From a virus: a DNA stretch of 50,380 nt. The DNA is taken from positions 1 through 50,380 of IMG/VR virus record IMGVR_UViG_3300045952_000042. The stretch is one strand, 5' to 3'. Position 1 is the first letter of the stretch; each line of letters begins with the position of its first letter. The notes under the pieces are model-generated. The model was not told the origin of the DNA. It saw only the letters and a list, made by a program, of their open reading frames with translations, and searched no databases. Below are positions 1-9,049 of the stretch, in pieces. Made by a program: the position numbers and the translations under genes.

Positions 1-7
1 GTTTCCG

Positions 8-337
8 CTAGGTCTCGTTTCGCGACAGCCCGTGCCCCCCGGCGATATCCCGCGCTGCTTGTTCGTCCGCGGTCTTGTCCTTATGGCATGCAAGACACAG
101 AGGCTGAAGGTTGCTCTCGTCCTCGTTCCCGCCTGCCCACAAAGGAACGACGTGATCGATCTGGTGTGCGAGCCTGACCTTACCTCGAGCCAGGCAGGCT
201 TGGCATAGCGGTTGATCCTGAATCAGCCGTCTATTCCGTGTCTGTAGCTTTCGACCACGGATGCGCTGAACTACGGGCGCCGTGCCACACCGAGACAGCA
301 GCCTTGCTACTCTTGGTTTCAGGCTGGCAATTTTCAA
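8..337 (-). CDS. HNH endonuclease next to the packaging end
   Basis: Predicted 109-residue HNH nuclease, of the kind that cooperates with terminase at cos in HK97-like phages. Visible motifs are a CxxC pair at residues 45 and 48, the DH pair of DHVVPL at 61-62, Asn76, and the CLACH segment at 81-85, giving the DH...N...H core and a zinc knuckle. I choose a TTG start at 337 because it overlaps the TGA of the upstream gene (TTGA) and begins exactly where homology-like sequence (LKIASLKPRV) begins; a longer ORF reaches an ATG at 418 but would run through the preceding gene. It is the last gene of the leftward late operon and lies beside the small terminase if the sequence is circularised. Family identity is from motifs; its role in cos cleavage is inferred from HK97. 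Confidence 0.88.
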   Translation of the reverse strand: MKIASLKPRVARLLSRCGTAPVVQRIRGRKLQTRNRRLIQDQPLCQACLARGKVRLAHQIDHVVPLWAGGNEDESNLQPLCLACHKDKTADEQAARDIAGGHGLSRNET

Positions 338-516
338 GCGTTGAACTCCGCGACCTCTGCATCGAACAGTGCATACAACTCCTCGTCCGTTGCGCCTGCT
401 GCTCGAGCCTGCTCGCATTCAGAAGCACCATTCAAGGTAGGGTGTGGATGCCCACGATTGCACACATAGCGTGTAACGATGGTCTCGTGAGCTATCTTGA
501 CCCTCACGCTCTGCAT
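334..516 (-). CDS. hypothetical protein upstream of HNH
   Basis: A 60-residue product not recognised. It has one CNRGHPHP segment and a second Cys in SECEQARA, which could be part of a metal site, followed by an acidic helix (DEELYALFDAEVAEF). The stop overlaps the TTG start of the HNH gene, so the two are probably translationally coupled. The position, last but one in the late operon, suggests a packaging or virion accessory role, but nothing in the sequence proves it. Confidence 0.6.
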   Translation of the reverse strand: MQSVRVKIAHETIVTRYVCNRGHPHPTLNGASECEQARAAGATDEELYALFDAEVAEFNA

Positions 517-519
517 GGC

Positions 520-843
520 TTATGCGGCTCTACGCTTGGCGATAAGGCTTTCGGTCCACTCACCCACGAACCCCTGAGACCCTGCTGCATGGAAGGTAGC
601 TGTATATTTCCGGCCAGCGACGAAAGCGCCACCCGCAGGCAATGTGTTGCGGTAGTCCCCGTTGCTGATGTGAGCCAACACGATCGGGACGCTCACACCA
701 GACACTGCGCTCCCATCGGATGCTGTGATCGAGAGCAGTTGCACGATAGCATCGGATTGCTCGGTGCCGACGTGGTCTTGAAGCCCGAGCACCTCAAGCA
801 CGTGTGTGTTGTTCCCGATATACAACGTTGATTGTGTGCTCAT
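520..843 (-). CDS. small beta-rich virion accessory protein
   Basis: A 107-residue product with alternating hydrophobic pattern and segments such as GTEQSDAIVQLLSITASDG and FVAGRKYTATFHAAG that look like an immunoglobulin-like or BppU-type beta sandwich. Its ATG overlaps the stop of the large repeat fibre gene upstream by four bases (ATGA). By context it is probably a structural or fibre-attachment protein. It resembles in style the 115-residue protein encoded at 8702-9049. The family is not certain. Confidence 0.65.
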   Translation of the reverse strand: MSTQSTLYIGNNTHVLEVLGLQDHVGTEQSDAIVQLLSITASDGSAVSGVSVPIVLAHISNGDYRNTLPAGGAFVAGRKYTATFHAAGSQGFVGEWTESLIAKRRAA

Positions 844-2729
844 TCGATAGGTCTCACAAAGAGCTGATCAGCAACCACTGCAGGTGATACAGCAATAGTC
901 GCATTCAAGGCAGGAACAATCCGTACTGTGGCAGTCAGATAGCCCAGAACAGGCGCAAGCCCAACTGCTGCAGGCGTCCCTGCTCGAGCAGTCACCGACA
1001 GCCCCGTAAGTGACACCAGCGCCTCACCCGTGGTGAGCACGCCAAGCTCGACCGTGGACTGCACACCGGCCGGGAATATCTCCTCGCTGACCGAGTCGCC
1101 GCCTTGGACCGTGGTCGTTCCGGCGTGGCCTGTAGCAAAAACGCCAGTGACCGGAACGTCAAAGGTCCAGGCGACAAAGATAGATCCGACTTGCCCTGCA
1201 GCCTGCACACCCACTGCAGCCGTCGTGACATTCGTAGAGCCGCCTGCGACTGTGCTTGCGGTCAGATTGCCAATGGTTCCGGCACTCGATGCGCCGGTCG
1301 GCACGAATACAACACCCGCAATCGGAGCCATCGTGCCGATGATGCCGCCCGACTGTACCCCCGTGGGCGATGCCAGTGCGCCAGTTATCGCATCCCCAGC
1401 GAGCGCGGTAGCTGACACACCGTCAGGCTCAGCCACAATCAGCGTTGCGTCAAAGCCTTCGGTAGCTGAGCTCGCTGATGATCCAGACAGGAACGTCGGC
1501 GTCAGCACCGCAACATTCCCCACCTCACAGACTGCGAAACGCCCCGGCGGTTGACCGGCCGCATGCACGAGCCCGCCCGAGCTCGCCGTAAGCGTGCCTG
1601 CAGCGCCTGTCGACTCAACGCCCGCAATGCCCACGACTGTCACTGCGCCGGCCAAGGATCCCGCTACGGCTTGCGAGGAATTGCCACCGATGAGCACCGT
1701 GCCGGGCGCGCTCCCGACTGCTGTGATCGTCCCTGCACTACAGGACGACGAAACACCCGTGATGCCGAACAGAACACTGACCGCAACTGCACCGATCCCG
1801 GCCGCAATGGCAACCGATACAGGAGCCACCACAGGTGCGAGTGGCTGACTGACCGTGCCGGCTGACGCTGTTGAGCTAACCCCGCTGGGATTCGCGGTCG
1901 CACTGCCTTCAATAGTCGACCCGAACGCAATCGCTGTGCCTACAGCTGTCGTACTAGAAGCACCAATAATGCCCGTCCACGGATTCGCAATCCCGAGCGA
2001 GCCCGCGGCGCTGCTTGAACTATTACCGGCAATCGATGCGGTGACGAGCGTCTCGGCAAACGTGAACAGGCTCGTCGAGCCCGCATCGCCACCGAGTGCA
2101 GTCTGATTCTGCGAGACGGTCGGCAGCACTTGCGATGCCGTCGTCGAGATAAAATACGCAAAGGTCGACGAGTTATCGTTCGTCGAGTTGTTGCGGTACT
2201 GAGCGCCTAGACTGGTCTTGCTCCACCCTGTGCCAGACAACGTCCCCCAGCTGTTGTCGTCGACTGAGTGCCAGGCTGCGATCGTGACCGTACTTGCGGC
2301 CGTCGTTGTACGACCCGCTCGATTGACCGTGAACGGCGTGGTCGGCGCCGTATACGTTGCGCTATTAGGGCCTGACTCTAGCGTCCAGGTATACGCCTCG
2401 GACGTGGGCCGAAACACCAACATCTGACAGTCGGCATTATTCGTGCCTGTGGTGTTCGTGAATACCGGATCGTTCGCCCACGTTCCGTTGAACCGGCACC
2501 AATACACACGAGCTCGGACATTGGTCGTGTTGTACTGGGTCGTGCTGTTCCATGTCTGCCCGCCAGCATCCGAGATCGACAATGTTGCTGCCGAGTCTCG
2601 GTATCGATGCGAGACATAGACGAGATCGCCATTCTGCATCGAGGCAGGCGGTGTAAACGTAACGTTCGGCCCAGCCTGCGCGTCGTTATCCGCCGGTTCT
2701 GCTGCAACACCGAAGAAAGTGATCGCCAC
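840..2729 (-). CDS. repeat-containing fibre protein
   Basis: A 629-residue predicted fibre or adhesin starting at a GTG. Residues about 1-230 look like a globular beta-rich domain (GDLVYVSHRYRD, ADCQMLVFRP, TVTIAAWHSVDD). The remainder is a run of degenerate repeats spaced roughly 25-45 residues apart and built on a GVSSTASAGT-type motif (variants GVSSSCSAGT, GVESTGAAGT, GVQAAGQVGS, GVFATGHAGT). The same motif occurs in the proteins at 4730-7948 and 9046-9924. Composition is Ala, Gly, Ser, Thr and Val rich with few charges, typical of an extended virion protein. It belongs to the leftward fibre module that precedes HNH. Receptor or target is unknown. Confidence 0.78.
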   Translation of the reverse strand: MAITFFGVAAEPADNDAQAGPNVTFTPPASMQNGDLVYVSHRYRDSAATLSISDAGGQTWNSTTQYNTTNVRARVYWCRFNGTWANDPVFTNTTGTNNADCQMLVFRPTSEAYTWTLESGPNSATYTAPTTPFTVNRAGRTTTAASTVTIAAWHSVDDNSWGTLSGTGWSKTSLGAQYRNNSTNDNSSTFAYFISTTASQVLPTVSQNQTALGGDAGSTSLFTFAETLVTASIAGNSSSSAAGSLGIANPWTGIIGASSTTAVGTAIAFGSTIEGSATANPSGVSSTASAGTVSQPLAPVVAPVSVAIAAGIGAVAVSVLFGITGVSSSCSAGTITAVGSAPGTVLIGGNSSQAVAGSLAGAVTVVGIAGVESTGAAGTLTASSGGLVHAAGQPPGRFAVCEVGNVAVLTPTFLSGSSASSATEGFDATLIVAEPDGVSATALAGDAITGALASPTGVQSGGIIGTMAPIAGVVFVPTGASSAGTIGNLTASTVAGGSTNVTTAAVGVQAAGQVGSIFVAWTFDVPVTGVFATGHAGTTTVQGGDSVSEEIFPAGVQSTVELGVLTTGEALVSLTGLSVTARAGTPAAVGLAPVLGYLTATVRIVPALNATIAVSPAVVADQLFVRPIE

Positions 2730-2732
2730 GGG

Positions 2733-3515
2733 CTACCCCGTGACGGTCGTTACGGTATACGGCGGCGGAGGACGCGGCGCGATGATCAGCGTGCCGATCT
2801 GTCCTGTTCCTGCGGCACCGATGGCACTCCCGGTCGCATTCGTGGCGAACGTCGGATAGTCGCCGTCGACGTCGACAACGTTGCCGGTGGCGCCAGCGTG
2901 AGACAGGTTTCGCGAATTGCCGCTCGAGTCGACCAGGCAATCATTGAGCGTACCGCCGTCCATGGGCCAATAGCCCCACGGACTCGCCTTGACCGGCGCC
3001 TTACTGCCCATCTCCGTGCCGACCTCGGTGGAGTTGAGCGCAGAAGCCCACGCCTTAACATCGGCCATCTTTCCGGCCAAAGCAAATTGGTTGTAGTTCA
3101 AGAAGGTCATCAACGACGTAGCGGTTCTGCTGCCCACGTCAGACGAACACGCGAGCCCAGTAATCTCGGCCCCGTCAGCGTAAAACTTAAGGCTCGTCGT
3201 GCTCTCGCGCACCATTGCAAGGTGAATCCAGACGTTCGCCGTAAACGATCCGCTCGTCGGCGTTTGGCTGGCTGTCCCGCCGACACAGCTCGCGCGACGT
3301 GTCGTACCGTCGCTGTCGGTGCCTAGCGCATCCGTGATGCCGTCGTAGCTGAACGTGCCGCCGAGATGAAACACGTGAGCATAGTTGTTGGTGTCCGACG
3401 TGAACTTGACCCAGCCCATCATCGTGTACGCAGCATTTGCGCTGATCACCGACGCAGATCGCTCTAGGCGCTGCGTGTCTGCTCCAGTGCCGCCGCTCGT
3501 GCACGTGACCGCCAT
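2733..3515 (-). CDS. concanavalin/LamG-like lectin-fold adhesin
   Basis: A 260-residue protein whose pattern fits the laminin-G-like jelly roll: AYTMMGWVKFTSD near residue 30, WIHLAMVRE near 95, SLKFYADGAEITG near 107, and MADVKAWASALNSTEV near 148 followed by GYWPMDGG. These are the usual landmarks of LamG_3 domains, which commonly bind carbohydrate or form trimer-linked modules in phage fibres. The C-terminal 60 residues carry a proline run (APRPPPPYTV). It lies between two other adhesin genes with only a few bases separating them. The binding target cannot be read from the sequence. Confidence 0.8.
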   Translation of the reverse strand: MAVTCTSGGTGADTQRLERSASVISANAAYTMMGWVKFTSDTNNYAHVFHLGGTFSYDGITDALGTDSDGTTRRASCVGGTASQTPTSGSFTANVWIHLAMVRESTTSLKFYADGAEITGLACSSDVGSRTATSLMTFLNYNQFALAGKMADVKAWASALNSTEVGTEMGSKAPVKASPWGYWPMDGGTLNDCLVDSSGNSRNLSHAGATGNVVDVDGDYPTFATNATGSAIGAAGTGQIGTLIIAPRPPPPYTVTTVTG

Positions 3516-3518
3516 AAT

Positions 3519-4733
3519 TTACAAACCCGCCGCGGGAATTTTGTAGACGTAGGTGGACATGGAGATCCCGCCAATAAAGACAATCGCGCTTCGTCCGTTG
3601 CCCATATCTTCCACGATGTTCCACCGACTAAAAGCCTTGTCAGTGATAGAGGTTATCGTCGAGCCGCCGCCCGCAACCTGACTCCACACCCACTGACCGG
3701 AGGGGTTATAGGCACCGCCGGATGTTGGAATCTGCAATTTGTAGAACGTGTTGCCGACAGTCGGAGGATTGCCAACAGCGATCGTCTTATTGATCGCGCA
3801 ATAGGCGCCGCCCGCGTTCTGCTGGAAGTAACCAGAGCCCGAGACGTTGGTCACTTGCGTCCACGTATTCGTGGCGCAGTTGAGCACGCAAATCGCTTGC
3901 CTTAGATGGTCGCCTGCAACAACGATGTCGAGATCCGACGCGCAGACTGCCCAAGTGCCCCAATGTCCGAAGGTCTGGCTCGATGTAAACGCCTGACCAG
4001 TGCCAATCGAGGCGCCGCTGGTGTTGGTGAACCACCAGTTGGTGTTGTTCGCGCTGTTCCCTGCGAGCCCGTAAGCCCTGTTCCTGACGTTGTGATGCAC
4101 AGCAACGCCGAAGCCTGCAACGAAGTTATTGATACCCGAAAGCGAGCCGTGCAGGCCCCACGGATTGGTTGAGTACGCAACGGGCGTGAGTGCAGCACCA
4201 AGCAAGTCTCGATTGAAACTGATCTGTCGGTTAAAGTGCCCGCCGTCACCGGATGTGACGCTATTGCAATACGGCATCCACACGCGGCCATTGCCGAAGC
4301 ACTGAAACGTGTTGTGCATCGCGCGCGGCCGGCCATCCAAGGTCAAGCCATCGGGTCCTGCGTTGGGCCAATTCGTCAGCGAGCTATTCGGCGTTGGCGC
4401 GGAGATTCGCCGCCAAGCGGGCGTCGTTGCCGTCATCGTCAGCGCGTAGCACTCATTGCCTGGATAGTCGGCGTGCCCTCCGTTCGCACAGAGCAGGTAC
4501 TCCTTGCGCACTTGATCAACGCTGCCGCCGGTCCATGCGGTGCAAATCGAAGCCGGCTGTTCGCCACCAAGCCCAGACGACGGCACGGGGCTCGGAATGT
4601 GATCCGTGATTCGCTGCCCAGCCGAGCCTGCGATCGCCGTCCAGGTGTTATCGGATTGGCTCGTAAACCATGCTGGCGCACTACCAGCAGCGACGATCTC
4701 TACGCGGTGGGCATTGGATGAAACTTGCGTCAT
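3519..4733 (-). CDS. Kelch-like beta-propeller virion protein
   Basis: A 404-residue protein with blade-like recurring segments: KEYLLCANGGHADYPGNECYAL, GRVWMPYC, GTWAVCASDLDIVVAGD, ATNTWTQVTN, and SAIVFIGGISMSTYVYKIP. The order of a hydrophobic strand, a G-rich turn, and an ATNTWT-type strand fits a Kelch or galactose-oxidase-like propeller. In phages such proteins are found among receptor-binding or tail-associated proteins. Its ATG overlaps the stop of the 1072-residue gene upstream (ATGA), so it is coupled to it. Enzyme activity is not evident; no catalytic site was recognised. Confidence 0.65.
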   Translation of the reverse strand: MTQVSSNAHRVEIVAAGSAPAWFTSQSDNTWTAIAGSAGQRITDHIPSPVPSSGLGGEQPASICTAWTGGSVDQVRKEYLLCANGGHADYPGNECYALTMTATTPAWRRISAPTPNSSLTNWPNAGPDGLTLDGRPRAMHNTFQCFGNGRVWMPYCNSVTSGDGGHFNRQISFNRDLLGAALTPVAYSTNPWGLHGSLSGINNFVAGFGVAVHHNVRNRAYGLAGNSANNTNWWFTNTSGASIGTGQAFTSSQTFGHWGTWAVCASDLDIVVAGDHLRQAICVLNCATNTWTQVTNVSGSGYFQQNAGGAYCAINKTIAVGNPPTVGNTFYKLQIPTSGGAYNPSGQWVWSQVAGGGSTITSITDKAFSRWNIVEDMGNGRSAIVFIGGISMSTYVYKIPAAGL

Positions 4734-7700
4734 GTTCTAGGGACTATCGCCCATTGAGTTGCATTCACTTGATCGGCGACGAATGCGGCGTAGTTCGAAG
4801 CGGCTTGTATCCTTGCGTACGCTGCTGCAGCACCCGTAGCCCCATGCTCCACTGCGTAAGCGATTGCGGGATGTAAGTTGCCCCCGTAGCTCGTCGCATC
4901 GGGCCAATGTCCTGTCTCGATGGTTCCTCCCGCTGTGCACGGCTTGCTCGAGGCTGGAATGATGTCCGCGGGACCGGTCGAATCGCTGCGCGCGTACGCC
5001 GCAGCCCACGTTGCGTCCCACGTGATGGTCGAGCCGTTATAAGTGCCGATTGCTACGACGAACTGAGCACAAGCTCTAAAGCACCAGCCCGTGTTGTCGC
5101 CGCATAGCCCCACCGGGAACTTGTAGAAATGATCACGACAAGTCGTGTGTGCGGTTCTGTTCGAACCGGTCAAAATGTCCAAATCCCAGGTATACCCCAC
5201 GCACTGTGCATGGAAGTTGCCCATAAAGCACGGCACGCCCAAATCCGGCAGCGTGACCTGATCCGGCGAATATGAGCCCGGATTAAAGTGCTGGCTCATG
5301 TAGCCGAGCGGACAATCTAGAGTCGTGGTCGTGTATCGAGTCCACGTCGCACCTAGCGCCGCGAGCCAGTCCGCTTTGACCTGCGCATCCGCAGACGGGA
5401 GGCCTGAGTCGGGATAGATCGACACGAGCTGATGCGCCGTACGCAAATGCCACGACTTGCCACGATCCTCCGCGGTCATCGTAGTTGCCGAGCCGCCATT
5501 ACCAGATGTCAATCCTCGAGTGGTCGGATTGTTCTCCATGTGAGACCGAGCGGCCCAGAAAGCTGCGGTCTCGATAAACGACCACCGACCCGTCAGCAAA
5601 TATGCCGAGTAGCCAGCCTCAGGCATGTGCGCCTGAGTACCAGAGCCGAACGAATTAGAGTTTGAACCTGTCCCCGCAACAACCGGATCAATGCCCCAGC
5701 CTGCCGCGTCTAGGTTCGGCCGCGTCGTGAGCGCGAGCGGTCGCTGCGTGCTCTCGTCTCGATAGCACACAGGCCAAGAGTTGCTGCAGTACGCGTTGAC
5801 GATCGTGCCTCTGTAGGCTCTCGAGTCAGAATTGACAAAATACGTCGCGGCCCACTGCGGCAAGATGCCGATATGCGGAGCTGATCCACCGGCCGACAGT
5901 GAGCCTCCGGGCATGGAACCATTGCCGAGTGGTGTGATGCTCTGCGGCAATCCATTGAGATACGTCGACGTCGATGCTGCGGTTGTCGCGTAGTTCGGGA
6001 CGACCTTCGTCAAACGCATGTAATTAGCATCATGCGCCGGAATCACGCGAGCGAAGTCTGTAAGCCCGCTCGTGCCGTCGTACCAGTTGACCGTGAACCA
6101 GCGAGTCCTCGGCCAATGCGTCAACGCGGCCGAATACCGCGTCGTGCCATTGATCGTGAGCGTCGCCGTGTACGCCTTGTTCACGGGACCGGCGACTTTC
6201 ATGTAGCCATTCTCGACACACGTCTCGATCTCGATCGCGTTGCCTTGATAGACGCGAACGTAGAACCAGACGGCTAAGTGAGCGTCACTCCCCACCGCCG
6301 AGCGATAGTGGAACTCGCTCATCTGCGGACCCAGAAAGGACCGCACCGGAGAACCGAACAGCGTCGACAGCGTCACAGTCCCGAAGCCCGACAATGCCAT
6401 GCTCACCGTCGGATTCAGACTGATGAGCGTCGACTCCGGAATATTCGTACCGCCTGGGTCGTTGCCCTGCTTGCGTACTGCAACTGCAGACGCGACCCCA
6501 TTCGTCAGCGCCTTGCGTCCGGACAAAATCGCATACTTCACCGAGCCGTCCGGCCAGCGATTCCGAACGTTTGCCTGGAACGTGCTCAGATCAGACACGA
6601 TAAACTGACCGCTCGGAATGTCGCCTTGTTTGAACGCGTGGCCGATCGTGAACGGCAAAGTGGCCGTGCCTGACGCCGAGCTCGTCAGCGTGAACGACGT
6701 AACGTCAGCAGTACCGCTCGAGTACAGCGCCGGCCGATTCGAATTCCACCACGCCGGATGATGCCCCGCGCCTGACTTGTCCGAAATATCGGTCGGCGTC
6801 GGGTTCATGTTCAGATACCAAAGCGCGCCCATGCGGCCGAGCGACGATGCGAGCGATAACACCTGCGCGTCAGTCTCGCACGCAGAAAACTGGATCATCT
6901 CCGACGTCGGCAGATAGGCGTTAAAGATGATGATGCCGCGATGCACGCCTGCGCCACGTTCCATGCTCGGATTCCACGGCGCGTCACCCCAGGTGAGCGC
7001 GGGCGACGGCGGCATGGTGTTGCCCCACGTCGTACCGGTCGTGCGAAAAATCCGATTCGCTGCGTCAGTATTCGGCAGGTTGAAATAAAACTCGTGTTCC
7101 TTTACCGCACCGTTTGCGCCACGAATCCGCGCGCCCTGCGGATACCAAACACCCTTTGTGACCGCAGCACCGGTAAAGTCATTCGACTCGACCGATACTT
7201 CCCACAAGTGCGCGCTGCCATTCGGCGGCGGATTCGGATACGGATGGAACCCGTAATAACTGTTTGAGTTGCCGCCGTTCCAAAGGAACGTGTTTAGATT
7301 TCCCTGCCCGTCGTCGTTGCCCCAGAAGAATGTGCTGTAGTACCCGTTTTGCTGCGCGGGCCGATACTTCCAAATGTAGGTGACGCCATTGCCCGACGTG
7401 CCGTAAATCGGAACGAGCGCCGAGCCCGTCCACTTGAAACGCACCGAGTTAGCGTTGCTCTGCGCGCCGGCATTCGTCGCGAAGTCCAGTCCGGTCAATG
7501 TTCCAGACTGAACCTGCGCATCGTCAGCTGTCAGTATGTGGCCGTTCGTACCCGCAGCCGACGTCCCGACCGTGTGATCGTAGACATACCGCTTCAGCGG
7601 CGCATCGAGTGTCACGCCGAGCGGCAACGCCTGCGCATTCTTCGTGATCGTGACCAGACTGAGCGGCGTGTCTGGGTCCGATAGCAACGGCGTCAAGTCG

Positions 7701-7948
7701 TAAAACGACGAAACGCCAAGCGTGAACGTCACGGTCGGTATGTTCTGCCAGACCGGCGCCTGGTCGCTCGGCAGCGTAATTGCGGTCCCGGCCGCAACCG
7801 TGCTCGAGACACCAACCGGCAGACGCCTGGACGACGCAACACGACTGATCGTGCCCAAGCCGATCGGCGACGCCAGACCCGCCACCGGCACGACTGCTGA
7901 TGGGACTGCGCCGGGACTTTTGCGCACCACCACATGCGTGCGCGGCAC
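4730..7948 (-). CDS. large adhesin with rhamnogalacturonan-lyase-like region
   Basis: A 1072-residue protein starting at GTG 7948, preceded by GAGG six bases upstream. Residues about 1-60 carry the GVSSTVAAGT motif shared with neighbouring fibres. Residues about 65-115 look like a putative Ig or cadherin-like domain (SFYDLTPLLSDPDTPLSLV). Residues about 130-400 are beta rich and may be a lectin-like jelly roll. From about 415 to the end, segments such as PFTIGHAFKQGDIPSG, WPDGSVKYAILSG and a C-terminal toroid-like helical part containing WHLRTAHQLV resemble the exo-acting PcRGLX/YetA lyase family. I infer a polysaccharide-degrading or receptor-binding tail protein. The lyase assignment is tentative because no catalytic residues were confirmed. 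Confidence 0.7.
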   Translation of the reverse strand: MPRTHVVVRKSPGAVPSAVVPVAGLASPIGLGTISRVASSRRLPVGVSSTVAAGTAITLPSDQAPVWQNIPTVTFTLGVSSFYDLTPLLSDPDTPLSLVTITKNAQALPLGVTLDAPLKRYVYDHTVGTSAAGTNGHILTADDAQVQSGTLTGLDFATNAGAQSNANSVRFKWTGSALVPIYGTSGNGVTYIWKYRPAQQNGYYSTFFWGNDDGQGNLNTFLWNGGNSNSYYGFHPYPNPPPNGSAHLWEVSVESNDFTGAAVTKGVWYPQGARIRGANGAVKEHEFYFNLPNTDAANRIFRTTGTTWGNTMPPSPALTWGDAPWNPSMERGAGVHRGIIIFNAYLPTSEMIQFSACETDAQVLSLASSLGRMGALWYLNMNPTPTDISDKSGAGHHPAWWNSNRPALYSSGTADVTSFTLTSSASGTATLPFTIGHAFKQGDIPSGQFIVSDLSTFQANVRNRWPDGSVKYAILSGRKALTNGVASAVAVRKQGNDPGGTNIPESTLISLNPTVSMALSGFGTVTLSTLFGSPVRSFLGPQMSEFHYRSAVGSDAHLAVWFYVRVYQGNAIEIETCVENGYMKVAGPVNKAYTATLTINGTTRYSAALTHWPRTRWFTVNWYDGTSGLTDFARVIPAHDANYMRLTKVVPNYATTAASTSTYLNGLPQSITPLGNGSMPGGSLSAGGSAPHIGILPQWAATYFVNSDSRAYRGTIVNAYCSNSWPVCYRDESTQRPLALTTRPNLDAAGWGIDPVVAGTGSNSNSFGSGTQAHMPEAGYSAYLLTGRWSFIETAAFWAARSHMENNPTTRGLTSGNGGSATTMTAEDRGKSWHLRTAHQLVSIYPDSGLPSADAQVKADWLAALGATWTRYTTTTLDCPLGYMSQHFNPGSYSPDQVTLPDLGVPCFMGNFHAQCVGYTWDLDILTGSNRTAHTTCRDHFYKFPVGLCGDNTGWCFRACAQFVVAIGTYNGSTITWDATWAAAYARSDSTGPADIIPASSKPCTAGGTIETGHWPDATSYGGNLHPAIAYAVEHGATGAAAAYARIQAASNYAAFVADQVNATQWAIVPRT

Positions 7949-8185
7949 TTAAAACCTCGCGTCCCCGAACACGGACACGCCCTCGACACAGATCGTCGCG
8001 TCGACCTTCACGAGACACGGCTCACCCGGCGACGCTTCGCCCGTGTCAGGATTTGCCCACGCGATCCCCCACCTCTCACCGTTGGTCATCTCGAGAATGA
8101 GCAACTGACCATCCTTGGTCGCGCGCTCGACAGTCTTGCCCTCGAGCACGCGGTTAATGTGCCCGTCGAGCGGACGGCCCAGCAT
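7949..8185 (-). CDS. hypothetical small virion-module protein
   Basis: A 78-residue product with no recognised family. It has alternating strand pattern (QLLILEMTNGERWGIAWANPDTG) ending in DATICVEGVSVFGDARF, so a small all-beta fold is likely. Its stop is followed directly by the GTG start of the 1072-residue adhesin gene, and its start overlaps the stop of the upstream 162-residue gene by one base. The context implies a late, virion-associated product, possibly a fibre connector. Confidence 0.6.
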   Translation of the reverse strand: MLGRPLDGHINRVLEGKTVERATKDGQLLILEMTNGERWGIAWANPDTGEASPGEPCLVKVDATICVEGVSVFGDARF

Positions 8186-8673
8186 CAGGCGAGCCGGATA
8201 ATCGCGTTCGATGCATCAGGCGCCGGAAACTGAATGGTAAAAGTAGCTCCGTTGCCCGACGCTGACGGCGAGCCCGAAAACGCATGCACGCTAATGCTCG
8301 CATCCGCGGTTGGCGTCGTGATCGTGTCGTTGTAAATCATGCACCCGTTGGCAGACAGTGACGCCGACGCACCGCTCAACGTGAATACAAGGTCGGCAAA
8401 ATCCGTGAATGCGGTCGTGCCCGAGCTCGTCGGATCGACGCGCGTCAATGTGCCACCGCCAGCGCTGTAGCCCGAGCCACCGCCGCCGACGGTCGATTCG
8501 TCGCTGTTACCCGTTATGTTGGCGTACGCAGTGCTCGATGCACCGTACGTGCCGCTCTCTGACGTCTTGATCAAGGCAAGCTTGAACGTTGCGCCGCCGC
8601 TGTTTGCGAAGTTGTGCCGCGCGAATAGCAAGTCCACCTTTGCACTCGTGCAAAAGGCCGTCGAAATTGTCAT
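8185..8673 (-). CDS. beta-rich phage structural protein
   Basis: A 162-residue protein of a type often seen in phage structural modules: ATFKLALIKTSESGTYG near residue 28, a Gly/Ser-rich loop (GGGGSGYSAGGG), and AFTDFADLVFTLSG near 88. The pattern suggests a jelly-roll-like fold. It is encoded in the leftward fibre module with 28 bases to the next upstream gene. A specific role (fibre, decoration or chaperone) cannot be assigned. Confidence 0.65.
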   Translation of the reverse strand: MTISTAFCTSAKVDLLFARHNFANSGGATFKLALIKTSESGTYGASSTAYANITGNSDESTVGGGGSGYSAGGGTLTRVDPTSSGTTAFTDFADLVFTLSGASASLSANGCMIYNDTITTPTADASISVHAFSGSPSASGNGATFTIQFPAPDASNAIIRLA

Positions 8674-8701
8674 GCATTTACTCCAGACAGAGGTTTGAGA
8701 A

Positions 8702-9049
8702 CTAGGAACCGACGATACTTTTTTCGAAAATGAACCGCCCGCGGCCCACGGTCTGCACTACGCCGAACGTGTCCTCGACTTCACATTGCCAGTCGAACTC
8801 GCCGAGAAGCCCTTGAGTCTGCGCAGCCGGAACCGTTACGAGAAATTCGCCAGCCGCTGCATCCGTGACTGTCGTGGTCACAGTCGCGGGCGTCGAAAAT
8901 GTCGGAGACGTCGCACCTTTCCGTTGCGCAGCAAACCGCAGCTCAAACCCTGTGATGTCGCTCGCAGCGCCGCCCTGCGTGACGACAAAACGCAGCTTGA
9001 TCGTATCGCCCGCGATCTCTTTGAAATCAATCGGCCGCGGTGCGCTCAC
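8702..9049 (-). CDS. BppU-N-like beta-sandwich protein
   Basis: A 115-residue protein with the layout of the N-terminal domain of phage baseplate upper proteins: DTIKLRFVVTQGG at residue 15, ITGFELRFAAQRKG at 32, EFLVTVPAAQTQGLLGEFDWQCEVED at 78-103, and a terminal RGRFIFEK strand. Such Ig-like modules link receptor-binding proteins to the tail. It starts at a GTG overlapping the stop of the repeat protein upstream (GTGA), so it is translationally coupled to that fibre gene. The assignment is structural by pattern. Confidence 0.7.
   Translation of the reverse strand: MSAPRPIDFKEIAGDTIKLRFVVTQGGAASDITGFELRFAAQRKGATSPTFSTPATVTTTVTDAAAGEFLVTVPAAQTQGLLGEFDWQCEVEDTFGVVQTVGRGRFIFEKSIVGS

Noticed and set aside
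2607-3326. 239-codon plus-strand open frame opposite the lectin-like gene
   Set aside because: Antisense shadow, very Arg rich, no ribosome site, and the minus-strand gene has a clear LamG-like pattern.
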